A DNA stretch of 64,000 nt. Origin: Chloroflexota bacterium. GTDB lineage: Bacteria > Chloroflexota > UBA11872 > VXNJ01. Location: NCBI GenBank assembly GCA_009840625.1, contig VXNJ01000001.1, forward strand, positions 434,001-498,000, given 5' to 3'. A model generated the notes under the pieces. The model was not told the DNA's origin and did not search any database. It worked only from the letters and a program-made list of their open reading frames with translations. Positions 21,362 to 30,396 of this stretch are shown in pieces (the first letter of the stretch is position 1; every line of letters starts with the position of its first letter). A program made the translations under genes and the position numbers.

Positions 21362-22303
21362 TTAGAGGTACTCCGTGCGCGCGCCGATCAACCGGAACTG
21401 CAGCAGCGACAGCGAAAAGATCAGGATGAAGATGAACAGCGAAACCGCGCTGGCAAATCCCATCCGGAAGAATTCGAAGGCATTCTGGTACATGTAGAAC
21501 ACCATCACGTTGGTGGCGTTCACCGGCCCGCCTCCAGTCATTATGTAAATGACCGCGAACGAATTCTGGGTGGCGCGCAGGATCCCCAGGACCAGCACGA
21601 AGAGAGTGGTCGGCATCAGCAGCGGGATCACCACGTAGCGGAACGTGGTTACCGCGTTGGCCCCGTCAATCCGGGCGGCTTCCTTCAACTCCGAAGGTAT
21701 CCCCTGCAACCCCGCCAAGTAGATGACAGTGAAGTAGCCGACCTCCCGCCAAACGAAGGTGATGATCACAGTCGGCATCGCCAGGACCGGGTCCGAGGCC
21801 CAGCGCAAATCGTCCGGCAGCCCGACCACCTCTAGCAGGGCGTTGATTATGCCGAACTGCGGATCGAAAATCCAGAGCCAGATGACCGCGGTGGCGACCA
21901 GCGAGGTCACCACCGGGGAGTAGTAGAGTCCGCGCAGCAGCGACTCCGCCCTGATCCCCTGGTTCAGCGCCAGCGCAGTTCCCAGCGCTCCGCAAATCAT
22001 GATTGCGACCGAGGCCACCACGAACACAAACGTGTTCCACATGGTGCGTATGAAGTCCGGTTTGGTGATCAGCTCGGCGAAGTTTTCAATCCCGATGAAC
22101 TTGGCCGCTTCGAAGGGGTCGAGCGGATTCCAGCGGAAAAAAGCCAGATAGAACGACGCCAGGACCGGCACCAGCGTGAATATGAGAAAAAAGGCGAACG
22201 ATGGCAGGACGAACAGATACCCGCTGCGGGCCTCTTCATCCCTGACAAGTGCCACCAGGGTCCGCCAGGCATTGCGCTTCGGCAACGCCGACGTCGATTG
22301 CAT
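21362..22303 (-). CDS. Carbohydrate ABC transporter permease (MalF type)
   Basis: 313 residues from ATG 22303 (GAGG 8 bp upstream); a GTG at 22312 is possible. Six helices; the EAA loop is ELKEAARIDGANAVTTFRYVVIPLLMPT, and GLYYSPVVTSLVATAVIW is typical of UgpA/MalF. It pairs with the next permease. Its divergent neighbour is a sulfatase, so import of a sulfated sugar is a reasonable inference, not shown. Confidence 0.92.
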   Translation of the reverse strand: MQSTSALPKRNAWRTLVALVRDEEARSGYLFVLPSFAFFLIFTLVPVLASFYLAFFRWNPLDPFEAAKFIGIENFAELITKPDFIRTMWNTFVFVVASVAIMICGALGTALALNQGIRAESLLRGLYYSPVVTSLVATAVIWLWIFDPQFGIINALLEVVGLPDDLRWASDPVLAMPTVIITFVWREVGYFTVIYLAGLQGIPSELKEAARIDGANAVTTFRYVVIPLLMPTTLFVLVLGILRATQNSFAVIYIMTGGGPVNATNVMVFYMYQNAFEFFRMGFASAVSLFIFILIFSLSLLQFRLIGARTEYL

Positions 22304-22315
22304 AAAAAGCACCTC

Positions 22316-22335
22316 GTCGCCGTCAGATCGGCGAC
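22316..22335 (-). promoter_or_regulatory. Hairpin abutting the ribosome-binding site of the MalF-type permease
   Basis: A perfect 7-bp inverted repeat (GTCGCCG / CGGCGAC, 6-nt loop) ends exactly where the GAGG ribosome-binding site begins. In the mRNA it would sit in the 5' leader and could limit or modulate ribosome access. Function is inferred; no ligand-binding aptamer was recognised. Confidence 0.35.
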
Positions 22336-22487
22336 TTTGATGAACGTTGAAATTCTAGCCGGGCACGGCGGTAGCCAATGAGGGATTCGAGTTTTCGGGC
22401 GTCCGCCGTGTTCAAATTGGGGCGGCCTTGGCTGCCGCCAGGCATCCCCGCCGACCCGTGCCCACAACCAACCGGAGCTGACCGCTC

Positions 22488-23891
22488 GTGCCGAATACGC
22501 GCCCCAATCTTCTGCTGCTTATTCCCGACCAGCACCGCTGGGACTTCGGGCCCTGGGACCCGCAGTCGCCGTTGCGAATGCCGAACCTGGCAAGCCTGGC
22601 CGAGCGCGGGGTGCAGTTCGATCAGGCGATCGTAAACAGCCCGCTCTGCGCACCCATGCGGGCCAGTCTCGCGTCGGCGCGATCCTACGGATCGTGCGGA
22701 GTGGTCGACAACGGCAACGACTATCCGATCGACCTGCCGACCTTTTACCAGCAGCTGCGCAGCGCCGGATACCAGGTTTGCGGCACCGGCAAATTCGACC
22801 TCCACAAGGTGTCAGGTGGCTGGGGCCTTGACGGGCAGAACGGACTGGCCGATTGGGGATTCACGCAGGGGATCGACAACGAGGGCAAGTGGGACGGTTT
22901 TCGCAACTTCCGCGACACCGGCGCCGCGCAAGGTCCGTATTACAGGTTCCTGGTTGAGAACGACCTGGCCGAGGCGCACTGCCAGGACTTCGAGCGCCGC
23001 GGCCGCGATTACAGCGACGGCAGGGACTACGGCAGCACCTTTCCGACCACGCTGCCGGACTTTGCCTACGGCGACAACTGGATCGGGCGCAACACGATCG
23101 ACATCCTGCGCGACCTTCCGCAAGGACAGCCATGGTTCATGCAGGTCAATTTCACCGGTCCGCACGAACCGCAGGACATTACCGCCTCGATGTGGCATTC
23201 CTGTCAGGGTGTAGGGTACCCCGGCCCCTTGGCCAGTACCCAGCACGACGCCGAATTCCACAACCGGGCCCGCCAGAACTACGGTGCCATGCTGGAGAAC
23301 ATCGACGCCCGCATCGGCGAGATCATCGCCGCCGTCGAACGCCGCGGCGAACTGGACAACACCGTGATCGTCTACACGTCCGACCACGGCGACATGCTCG
23401 GCGATCACGACGAATGGCAGAAGTCGCGTCCCTGGCAATCGTCGGTCGCGGTGCCCTTGATAGCGGCCGGCCCGGGGGTGGCGCAGGGGCGGTCGAGCTC
23501 GGCCCTGATCCAAATGTTCGATCTGGCGGCCACGTTCATTGATTACGCCGACGCCGATCCGGTGCCCGAAATGGACTCTCAATCGATCCGCCCGGTCCTG
23601 GAGGACCCTGCGCGGGCACATCGCGAAATCCTCTTCTCGGGCCTCCGCTACCACGGCGGATACACGAGCGTGGCAGCGTCGCGCGAGCCGAAACACTACG
23701 TTTGGGACCTGGCCTTCGACGGGCGCTTCAAGTTGATCCACCAGCACGGCCTGGGGCTTAGCCCGCAGTTGTTCGATCTGGAATCGGACCCGGCGGAATC
23801 GAACGACCTTGCGGCCGCAGATCCCGACCGGACCTCCGCCATGCTCGAATTGATCCACGCCGAGACCGCCCGCAACGGCATCTCCGTCTAA
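22488..23891 (+). CDS. Sulfatase, CxPxR variant (Met at the Ser position)
   Basis: 467 residues. The metal site is LLLLIPDQHRWD. The activation motif is C54-A-P-M-R, i.e. the minimal CxPxR with Met where most sulfatases have Ser. YTSDHGDMLGDH is the second metal site. GTG start at 22488 with GGAG upstream. It is clearly paralogous to the next gene (DQHRWD/DQQRWDWGPW, SPLCAP, GKFDLHK/GKVDLHK, GIDNEGK). No signal peptide, so cytoplasmic. Confidence 0.9.
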   Translation: MPNTRPNLLLLIPDQHRWDFGPWDPQSPLRMPNLASLAERGVQFDQAIVNSPLCAPMRASLASARSYGSCGVVDNGNDYPIDLPTFYQQLRSAGYQVCGTGKFDLHKVSGGWGLDGQNGLADWGFTQGIDNEGKWDGFRNFRDTGAAQGPYYRFLVENDLAEAHCQDFERRGRDYSDGRDYGSTFPTTLPDFAYGDNWIGRNTIDILRDLPQGQPWFMQVNFTGPHEPQDITASMWHSCQGVGYPGPLASTQHDAEFHNRARQNYGAMLENIDARIGEIIAAVERRGELDNTVIVYTSDHGDMLGDHDEWQKSRPWQSSVAVPLIAAGPGVAQGRSSSALIQMFDLAATFIDYADADPVPEMDSQSIRPVLEDPARAHREILFSGLRYHGGYTSVAASREPKHYVWDLAFDGRFKLIHQHGLGLSPQLFDLESDPAESNDLAAADPDRTSAMLELIHAETARNGISV

Positions 23892-23930
23892 AGTCCAGCC
23901 CGCCACCGCATAGCGAGGAGTCGCGACCCC

Positions 23931-25310
23931 ATGGCCGAGCGCCCACCCAACCTACTGTTCATATTTCCCGACCAGCAGCGCTGGGACTGGGGGCCCTGGA
24001 ACGAGCAGCTGGACATCCGGACGCCGAACCTGGCCCGATTGGCCGAGCGGGGGGTGCGGTTCGAGCACACGATAACCAGTTCGCCGCTGTGTGCGCCGGC
24101 GCGGGCTTGTCTGGCCAGCGGGCGCAATTTCTGGCGCTGCGGGGTCAACGACAACTACGACGACACGCCCCTGGACGGGCCGTTCTTCTACCAGAACCTG
24201 CGCGCCGCCGGATACGAGGTCTGCGCGGTCGGCAAAGTCGACCTCCACAAGGGCACCGCGGAATGGAAGACCGACGGCTCCAGCTGGCTTGACCAGTGGG
24301 GGTTCACCCGCGGCATAGACAACGAGGGCAAACACGCGGGGGTGGTGACCGGCGACGAGGAGCCGGCCGGACCGTACATGGCGATGCTGCATCGCGAGGG
24401 CTGGGCCGACGCTCACGTGAAGGACTTAAAGAGCCGCCATTACTTTCTTGACACCCAGCCGACACCGCTGCCCGAGGATCTTTATTCGGACAACTGGATC
24501 GCCGACAACTGCCTCAGCGTCCTGGAACAGGTGGAGGTTGGCAAGCCCTGGTTCATGCAGATCAACTACACGGGTCCGCACGAACCAAACGACGTTACCC
24601 AGAGCATGTGGGATTCGGTCCAGGGGCGCCAATTCCCGGGCCCGGTAGACAGCACCGAGTTCGAACCCGGCGACCACCACCGGATCCGCCAGAACTACAC
24701 CGCCATGATCGAGAACATCGACCGGCACACCGGACGGATCCTGGATGCGATCGAAAGTCGCGGCGAACTGGAAAACACCATCGTCGTCTACTCATCCGAC
24801 CACGGCGAGATGCTGGGCGATCACAACTGCTGGGAAAAGTCCAACTTCTACGACGGCGCCCTGCGCGTGCCGCTGGTGATCGCCGGCCCGGGAATCGATG
24901 GCGGGCGAGTGTCCGACGCGCTGGCGCAGGTCAACGACCTGGGCCCGACGTTCCTCGACCTGGCCGGGGCCGAACCGCTGGGGGACAGCGACGGCCTTTC
25001 CCTGCGGCCGGTCCTGGAGGGCCGCGCCCGCGGAGTGCACGATTACTCCTATTCGGGCTTGAACCAACGCGGCTCAAGGGGTGCAAGCAGCTCCTACCGG
25101 GTGATCAGGGTGACTCGGTTCGACGTGGTGTGCGACGGGCGCTACAAGCTGGTTGTCGACCACACCGAAGGGCGCGAACTCCTCTTCGACGGCAAGATCG
25201 ATCCCCACGAATTGACCAACATCGTCGATAGCGAGCCGGAAGTGGCCGACCGGCTGCGGTCGGCGCTTGCCCGGCAAACCTCGCCGGGAGCGGGGGCGCC
25301 GGTCCGCTAA
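23931..25310 (+). CDS. Sulfatase, CxPxR variant (Ala at the Ser position)
   Basis: 459 residues. The metal site is LLFIFPDQQRWD, the activation motif is C54-A-P-A-R, and YSSDHGEMLGDHNCW is the C-terminal metal site. It is the tandem copy of the preceding sulfatase, 39 bp downstream, with HEPNDVTQSMWDS matching HEPQDITASMWHS. FGE still recognises CxPxR, so activity is plausible. It ends 28 bp from the convergent AI-2E-family gene. Confidence 0.9.
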   Translation: MAERPPNLLFIFPDQQRWDWGPWNEQLDIRTPNLARLAERGVRFEHTITSSPLCAPARACLASGRNFWRCGVNDNYDDTPLDGPFFYQNLRAAGYEVCAVGKVDLHKGTAEWKTDGSSWLDQWGFTRGIDNEGKHAGVVTGDEEPAGPYMAMLHREGWADAHVKDLKSRHYFLDTQPTPLPEDLYSDNWIADNCLSVLEQVEVGKPWFMQINYTGPHEPNDVTQSMWDSVQGRQFPGPVDSTEFEPGDHHRIRQNYTAMIENIDRHTGRILDAIESRGELENTIVVYSSDHGEMLGDHNCWEKSNFYDGALRVPLVIAGPGIDGGRVSDALAQVNDLGPTFLDLAGAEPLGDSDGLSLRPVLEGRARGVHDYSYSGLNQRGSRGASSSYRVIRVTRFDVVCDGRYKLVVDHTEGRELLFDGKIDPHELTNIVDSEPEVADRLRSALARQTSPGAGAPVR

Positions 25311-25338
25311 GCCCCGCGCCGCGGTTCAGTAGCGGCGG

Positions 25339-26481
25339 TCAATCGTTTTCGGCGGGGGCGGGATCCGCGTCTTCGGAATTGGTGGCATCACCGTCCTCGC
25401 GCGCCCTGGCGTCGTCTGCCCAGCGCAGGAATATCGCCCGCAGAATCAGTGAAATCAGGACTCCAGCCGGAACGCCGAATAGGATCCCCCAGAAACCGAG
25501 CAGGGCGGCCCCGACCAGGACAGAGGCGATCAGCGCCAGCGGGTTGACGCCGGCGACCTGCCCGACGACGTTGGGCCGGACCAGGTTTTCCAACACCGCC
25601 TGGATGATCAGTAGCGGAATGCCCACCCAGAACACCGCAACCGTCCACGAATCCAACAGCGCGATCAGCACCGGCAGCAGGAGGCCGATCAGGGCCCCGA
25701 CGATCGGCACCGCCAGCAGCAGCCCGGATATCACCGCCGGAAACAGCCATGGATCCACGTCGGCGATCCGCAATACGACGGCGACCGCGATCGCAAAGAG
25801 CACGACCTCGGTTATTACCCCGAGCATGTAGGCTCCGAACGCACTCTCTACAGTGCTGACCCCGGTCGCCAGGTAGCGCGACCAGGAGGTCGGCAATCGC
25901 CGGCGCAGCTTCGCCAGGACCGGGTCCCAGTTCAACATCATGTAAACGGTCACGATCAGGACCAGAACGAAATTGATTGCTCCCGCGGCGACCGAGGTCA
26001 GGCCCTGCAGGACTTCAGTGGCGGCCTGGCCTACCAGGCCCTGCAGGTTGCTGGCGTAATCGTCGATTACCTGTTCGACGCTGGTGACCGGCATGCCCAG
26101 CGATGCCAATATGTCAAGCGCCCAGGAGTAAAGCTGGCTCACCTCCTCGGAATATTCGCCCAGCCGGTCGATGATTTCGCGCAGGTCGCGAACCATGTAG
26201 GGGACCGACAGGGTCACCAGCCCGGCGATTAGCAGGAATGCCCCGATCGCGACCAGGAAAACCGCCAGGGTGTAGGGGATTGGGTGCCCGCGCAGCCGCA
26301 GGCGGCGCAACCAGCGCACCGGCGGCAGCAGTAGCAGGTTGAGCATCGTGGCGAAGAGGAATATCAGGATCACCGAGCCGAGCTCGCGGCCGGCGTCCAC
26401 CACGAATCCGCCCAGGTAGACGACCAGTGCGGCGATCCCCAACCCGAAAAATATGCGCCGCAGTTGCCGGGTGGTCACCAC
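25339..26481 (-). CDS. AI-2E family transporter (YdiK/PerM-type)
   Basis: 380 residues with about seven or eight membrane helices and the family's central soluble segment (SVPYMVRDLREIIDRLGEYSEEV). LPVLIALLDSWTVAVFWVGIPLLIIQAVLENLVRPNVVG is the conserved family core. Members include Na+/H+ exchangers and a proposed autoinducer-2 exporter; the substrate is unknown. The C-terminal tail is acidic and hydrophilic. GTG start at 26481, 5 bp downstream of pntB on the same strand. Confidence 0.88.
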   Translation of the reverse strand: MVTTRQLRRIFFGLGIAALVVYLGGFVVDAGRELGSVILIFLFATMLNLLLLPPVRWLRRLRLRGHPIPYTLAVFLVAIGAFLLIAGLVTLSVPYMVRDLREIIDRLGEYSEEVSQLYSWALDILASLGMPVTSVEQVIDDYASNLQGLVGQAATEVLQGLTSVAAGAINFVLVLIVTVYMMLNWDPVLAKLRRRLPTSWSRYLATGVSTVESAFGAYMLGVITEVVLFAIAVAVVLRIADVDPWLFPAVISGLLLAVPIVGALIGLLLPVLIALLDSWTVAVFWVGIPLLIIQAVLENLVRPNVVGQVAGVNPLALIASVLVGAALLGFWGILFGVPAGVLISLILRAIFLRWADDARAREDGDATNSEDADPAPAEND

Positions 26482-26486
26482 CGTCG

Positions 26487-27869
26487 CTAGCCCGCCTTCA
26501 GCGCGCGGAGCAGTTGCTCGGTCATCTCGCGACCGTCGCCGAACAGCATCACCGTGTTTTCGGAAGCGAAGAGTTCGTTGGAGATTCCGGCGAACCCGGG
26601 CGAGAGCGAACGCTTGATCACCACGACCGTGCGGGCCCGTCCGGCTTCCAGGATCGGCATGCCGAAGATCGGGCTCCCCGGATCGGACGCTGCGGCCGGG
26701 TTCACCACGTCATTGGCGCCGATAACGATCGCGACGTCGGTCTGCGGCATGCGCGGATTGGCTTGATCTAGTTCGAGCAGTTCTTCATAGGGTACGTCGG
26801 CCTCCGCCAGCAGGACGTTCATGTGCCCGGGCATGCGGCCGGCCACCGGGTGGATGGCGAACCCGACCTTGACCCCGGCGGCTTTCAGGTGGTCCGAAAG
26901 CTCGCGAACCGCGTGCTGGGCCTGGGCGACGGCCATTCCGTAACCGGGAACGATCTGCACGCTGTCGGCAACCTCCAGGACCATCGCCACTTCATCCGGG
27001 CTGGTGGCGGTCACGCGGCCGTCGTAGACGTCGGCCGAGGTGGTCCCGGCGGACCCGAAGTTGCGTAGCACGACGTCGGCCAGCGAGCGGTTCATCGCCC
27101 TGCTCATGATCAGGGTCAGGATCAGGCCGGCTACCCCCACCAGCGACCCGGCGATGACCAGAATCTCGATCCCGAGGGCGAATCCGGTTGCCGCCGCAGC
27201 AACGCCGGAGAGCGAGTTGAGCATCGATATCACCACCGGCATGTCAGCCCCGCCGATGGGTAACGTCAGCGCCAATCCGAGGACCGCGGCGACGAGCGCC
27301 ACCCCGAGCAGCCACCAGATCCAGTCCGGTTGGTAGACATACATACCCGCCAGCGCCAGGCCCAGCAGTATCTGAAGCGACGCGCTGCCGCGGTGGAACC
27401 AGTTGATGCGCGGTTGCCAGCGTGCGAACCCCTGCAGTTTTATGAGCGCCACCAGCGAACCGGTAAACGTCAAGACTCCGATTAGGGTCCCGGCGGCAAC
27501 CGATACGGTGACCTGCACCGAATCCGCCGCCGCCCCGGCGCCGACCAGGGCGGCGGCAACCGCCACCAGCGCCGAGGCCGCCCCGCCGAATCCGTTGAAG
27601 GTCGCGACCAGTTGCGGCATTGCGGTGAAACGGACCAGGAAGGCCAGCGCGGCACCCAGTCCGGCGCCCGCAGCGAGGCCGATTCCGATCCACAGGAATT
27701 CCACGATTTCGGACGCCGTCAACGTGGCCAGGACCGCCACCAGCATGCCGCTCGCGGCCAGCAGGTTGCCGCGCACCGCGCTGCGCGGCGAGGCCATGCC
27801 CTTCAGGCCGACCACCAGCAGGACGGCCGCGATCAGATAGGCGGCTCCGATAAGGCCGTCCGAGCTCAT
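26487..27869 (-). CDS. pntB: NAD(P) transhydrogenase subunit beta
   Basis: 460 residues. About nine membrane helices come first, then the NADPH-binding domain III with GYGMAVAQAQHAV and VNPAAASDPGSPIFGMPIL. It uses proton re-entry to drive hydride transfer from NADH to NADP+. ATG 27869 overlaps the pntAB stop (ATGA). All three subunits are present, so the enzyme should be functional and a source of NADPH. Confidence 0.96.
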   Translation of the reverse strand: MSSDGLIGAAYLIAAVLLVVGLKGMASPRSAVRGNLLAASGMLVAVLATLTASEIVEFLWIGIGLAAGAGLGAALAFLVRFTAMPQLVATFNGFGGAASALVAVAAALVGAGAAADSVQVTVSVAAGTLIGVLTFTGSLVALIKLQGFARWQPRINWFHRGSASLQILLGLALAGMYVYQPDWIWWLLGVALVAAVLGLALTLPIGGADMPVVISMLNSLSGVAAAATGFALGIEILVIAGSLVGVAGLILTLIMSRAMNRSLADVVLRNFGSAGTTSADVYDGRVTATSPDEVAMVLEVADSVQIVPGYGMAVAQAQHAVRELSDHLKAAGVKVGFAIHPVAGRMPGHMNVLLAEADVPYEELLELDQANPRMPQTDVAIVIGANDVVNPAAASDPGSPIFGMPILEAGRARTVVVIKRSLSPGFAGISNELFASENTVMLFGDGREMTEQLLRALKAG

Positions 27870-28147
27870 TTGCGACGCCTGAATTTGCTCAGCATGCGTC
27901 CGGTTACCAGGAATCCGCCGACCACGTTGACGGTCGCCAGGGTCACCGCCAGGGTGCCCAGCAACGTCGGCCAGAGCCCCTCGGCAGCTCCGGCCGCCAC
28001 CAGCGCCCCCACGATGGTTATTCCAGAAATCGCGTTCGCCCCGGACATGAGCGGCGTGTGCAGGGTGGGCGGCACCTTGGTGATCAGTTCAAGTCCCAGC
28101 AGCACCGAAAGCGCCAGGATCGTGGGCAACACAAGTCCTTCAGGCAT
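27866..28147 (-). CDS. pntAB: NAD(P) transhydrogenase subunit alpha part 2
   Basis: 93 residues with three membrane helices: LPTILALSVLLGLELI, SGITIVGALVAAGAAEG and GTLAVTLATVNVVGGFLVTGRML. It is the membrane anchor that is fused to PntA in E. coli but separate in Rhodospirillum-type enzymes. ATG 28147 overlaps the pntAA stop by 8 bp. The open frame continues upstream to 28357, but that part lies inside pntAA. Confidence 0.94.
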   Translation of the reverse strand: MPEGLVLPTILALSVLLGLELITKVPPTLHTPLMSGANAISGITIVGALVAAGAAEGLWPTLLGTLAVTLATVNVVGGFLVTGRMLSKFRRRK

Positions 28148-29312
28148 CCGGATCACCTTCTCCCGGTGACGGTTGCGGGCAGAGTTGCTCCAACACCATC
28201 CGGCTGCGCACGCTGCCCTCGGCCGCCACCAGCGATTCGGCCAGGATTTCGTCCTTGGACGGATCGTCGCCGCATTCGGCCAGTAGCGCCAGGAAACGCG
28301 CCAGATTGCGGGAATACATCTGTGATGCGTGCGCGGCCAGCTGCGATTCGGCATCACTCAGGCCCACCACCGCTACCCCGGCGCGATCGACAGTCTGGCC
28401 GGGTGCCGAAGCCGCGCAGTTTCCGCCCTTGGCCGCGGCTAGGTCGATCAGTACCGATCCCGGTTGCATTTTGGCCAGCATTTCATCTGTCACCAGGACC
28501 GGCGCCCTGGCCCCGGCCACGAGGGCCGCAGTGATAACCACGTCGGCGTCGGCAAGGACGGCGCCGAGTTGCTCGCGCTGCCGGCGCAGGAATTCGGCCG
28601 ACTGATCGCGGGCGTAGCCGCCAGCGGTCTGAATGCCGGCAACATCCAGATCCAGTTCAATGAACTGCGCACCCAAGCTCTCGACCTGTTCGCGGACTTC
28701 TTCGCGGACGTCGTAAGCCGACACGCGGGCGCCCAGCCGCCTGGCGGTGGCGATGGCCTGCAAACCGGCCACCCCGACCCCCAAGACCGTCACCTTGGCC
28801 GGGGCCAGGGTACCTGCCGCGGTCATGAGCAGCGGAAAGATCTGCGGCAGCCGATTGGCTGCGACCAGAACCGCCTTGTAGCCGGCCAAGGTCGCCATCG
28901 CCGACAGGGCGTCCAGGGACTGAGCGCGCGAAATCCGGGGAACCATCTCGAACGCGAACGCTCGCAGCCCGCGCTCGGCGATTGCGGCAACGTGCCCGGC
29001 CCGGGCGATCGGATCCAGCAAACCGACCACCGTAGCTCCGGCGGGCAGGGCCGCCAGATCGCCTTCGTCCGGGTAGGGTGCGATCGCGGCCACTGCGGCC
29101 CCGGCCAGCAGCTGGCCGCGGTCGGCGGCGATGGCGGCCCCGGCGGAACGGTACTCAGCGTCCGCATGGCCAGCCCGCTCTCCGGCGCCGGAGAGCACGC
29201 TCACTTCGTATCCGGAATCCAGCAGCATCCCGACGTCGCCCGGTACGATCGCGACGCGACGTTCGGAATCGTCCGCGGCCGGCGCCACGGCAACTACCCG
29301 GGAATTGCTCAA
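28140..29312 (-). CDS. pntAA: NAD(P) transhydrogenase subunit alpha part 1
   Basis: 390 residues, the soluble NAD(H)-binding domain I. Features are ERRVAIVPGDVGMLLDSGY at the N-terminus, RISRAQSLDALS, the Rossmann motif VLGVGVAGLQAIATARRLGA (about 175-195) and VIDLAAAKGGNCA-type residues (LIDLAAAKGGN). The split architecture is AA-AB-B. It starts at ATG 29312, overlapping the stop of the DapA-fold gene by 4 bp. Confidence 0.95.
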   Translation of the reverse strand: MSNSRVVAVAPAADDSERRVAIVPGDVGMLLDSGYEVSVLSGAGERAGHADAEYRSAGAAIAADRGQLLAGAAVAAIAPYPDEGDLAALPAGATVVGLLDPIARAGHVAAIAERGLRAFAFEMVPRISRAQSLDALSAMATLAGYKAVLVAANRLPQIFPLLMTAAGTLAPAKVTVLGVGVAGLQAIATARRLGARVSAYDVREEVREQVESLGAQFIELDLDVAGIQTAGGYARDQSAEFLRRQREQLGAVLADADVVITAALVAGARAPVLVTDEMLAKMQPGSVLIDLAAAKGGNCAASAPGQTVDRAGVAVVGLSDAESQLAAHASQMYSRNLARFLALLAECGDDPSKDEILAESLVAAEGSVRSRMVLEQLCPQPSPGEGDPDA

Positions 29313-30247
29313 GGTCTCTGCTGTCCGCCGGCCGTTTTGGAGTCGAAGACCGCGCGCTCGAATCCCGGCACGCCCCGCCGCGCCAGGCCCGCAAACAGCC
29401 GGTCGGCGGTCTCCCGCGAAACATCATCGAATACTTGCGCCGGCCCCCGCACGTGCGCCGAACCGATCATCCCGAGGCGCTCGAAATAGCGCTTCTGGCA
29501 GTGCATGTAGAGATCCAGTGACTGCATTCCGAAGGTCAGCAGGGGCAGGATTTTCTCGTATTCGGCCAACCCCGCCTCGCGGGATCCTTCGCGCAGCAGC
29601 CCGTCGATCCGCAGCCAGGCCGGGGCCAGGTCGAGACCGGGGACGCAGCCGACCGCGCCGCGGGCCACGAATTCGGGATAGTTGATCCCCCCGTTGCCGG
29701 TGAAAACCCGCAAACCGGCCGCCGCCAACTGCGAGGTGCGCGCCCCGACCGCAGCCGACTCCTCCTTGATTGAAAAGACCGACGGTACCTGCCGGCAGAG
29801 CTGTTCCAGGTCGTCCGGCAGTACGTCGACTCCCGTTTCCCGGGGCGCGTTCTGCAACATGATCGGCAGGTCGGCGGCGGTGGCCACCGCGCGTACATGG
29901 TTTACCAGCGCCGCGCCGGCGCAGCCGGGCGGGGTGCGCAGCATGACCGCGGCGGCTCCCAGGCTCCTATAGGACCGGGCCTGCTCAACCGCTGCTTGCG
30001 TGTACCCGTCCACTCCGGCGATTACCGGTTTCCTAACGTTTGCCGAAGAAACAACGGTTTCGACCACCGCGGAACGTTCGCTTTCGGAAAGGGCGCGCGA
30101 TTCGGATGCCACGCCCAGCGCAACCAGCGCGCCAACATCCGACTCGGCCAGCAGGTCCGACAAGTTGTCCAAGCCGGGATGGTCGACGCTTCCACCGGTC
30201 GGGTCGAACGGAGTGGGAACGACGGGCGCAATGCCGCACAGATCCAT
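29309..30247 (-). CDS. DapA-fold (dihydrodipicolinate synthase/NAL family) aldolase or dehydratase
   Basis: 312 residues, TIM-barrel lyase. The Schiff-base lysine is present (VFSIKEES). DapA landmarks are changed, however: the GTTGE loop reads GVASES, the Tyr of the LYNVP motif is Gln (LQNAPRETG), and the Tyr-rich YYY loop is RTPPG. It is therefore not a dihydrodipicolinate synthase; a sugar-acid or keto-acid lyase is more likely. ATG 30247 is used because the upstream frame has no conserved content. It is coupled to pntAA and divergent from iolD. Confidence 0.85.
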   Translation of the reverse strand: MDLCGIAPVVPTPFDPTGGSVDHPGLDNLSDLLAESDVGALVALGVASESRALSESERSAVVETVVSSANVRKPVIAGVDGYTQAAVEQARSYRSLGAAAVMLRTPPGCAGAALVNHVRAVATAADLPIMLQNAPRETGVDVLPDDLEQLCRQVPSVFSIKEESAAVGARTSQLAAAGLRVFTGNGGINYPEFVARGAVGCVPGLDLAPAWLRIDGLLREGSREAGLAEYEKILPLLTFGMQSLDLYMHCQKRYFERLGMIGSAHVRGPAQVFDDVSRETADRLFAGLARRGVPGFERAVFDSKTAGGQQRP

Positions 30248-30396
30248 AGAGGTGGGGCCGAGACCTTCTGTCGTTAGCGCGCTGAATGGCGGGCGCCGCT
30301 GTCTCTCGTATTTTCTACCGCCGGAGGCTGGCAGCGAACCCCCATAGAATCGGCGCACATTCGGAGACATACCACCAACAGGATGGGGCCGCAGCC

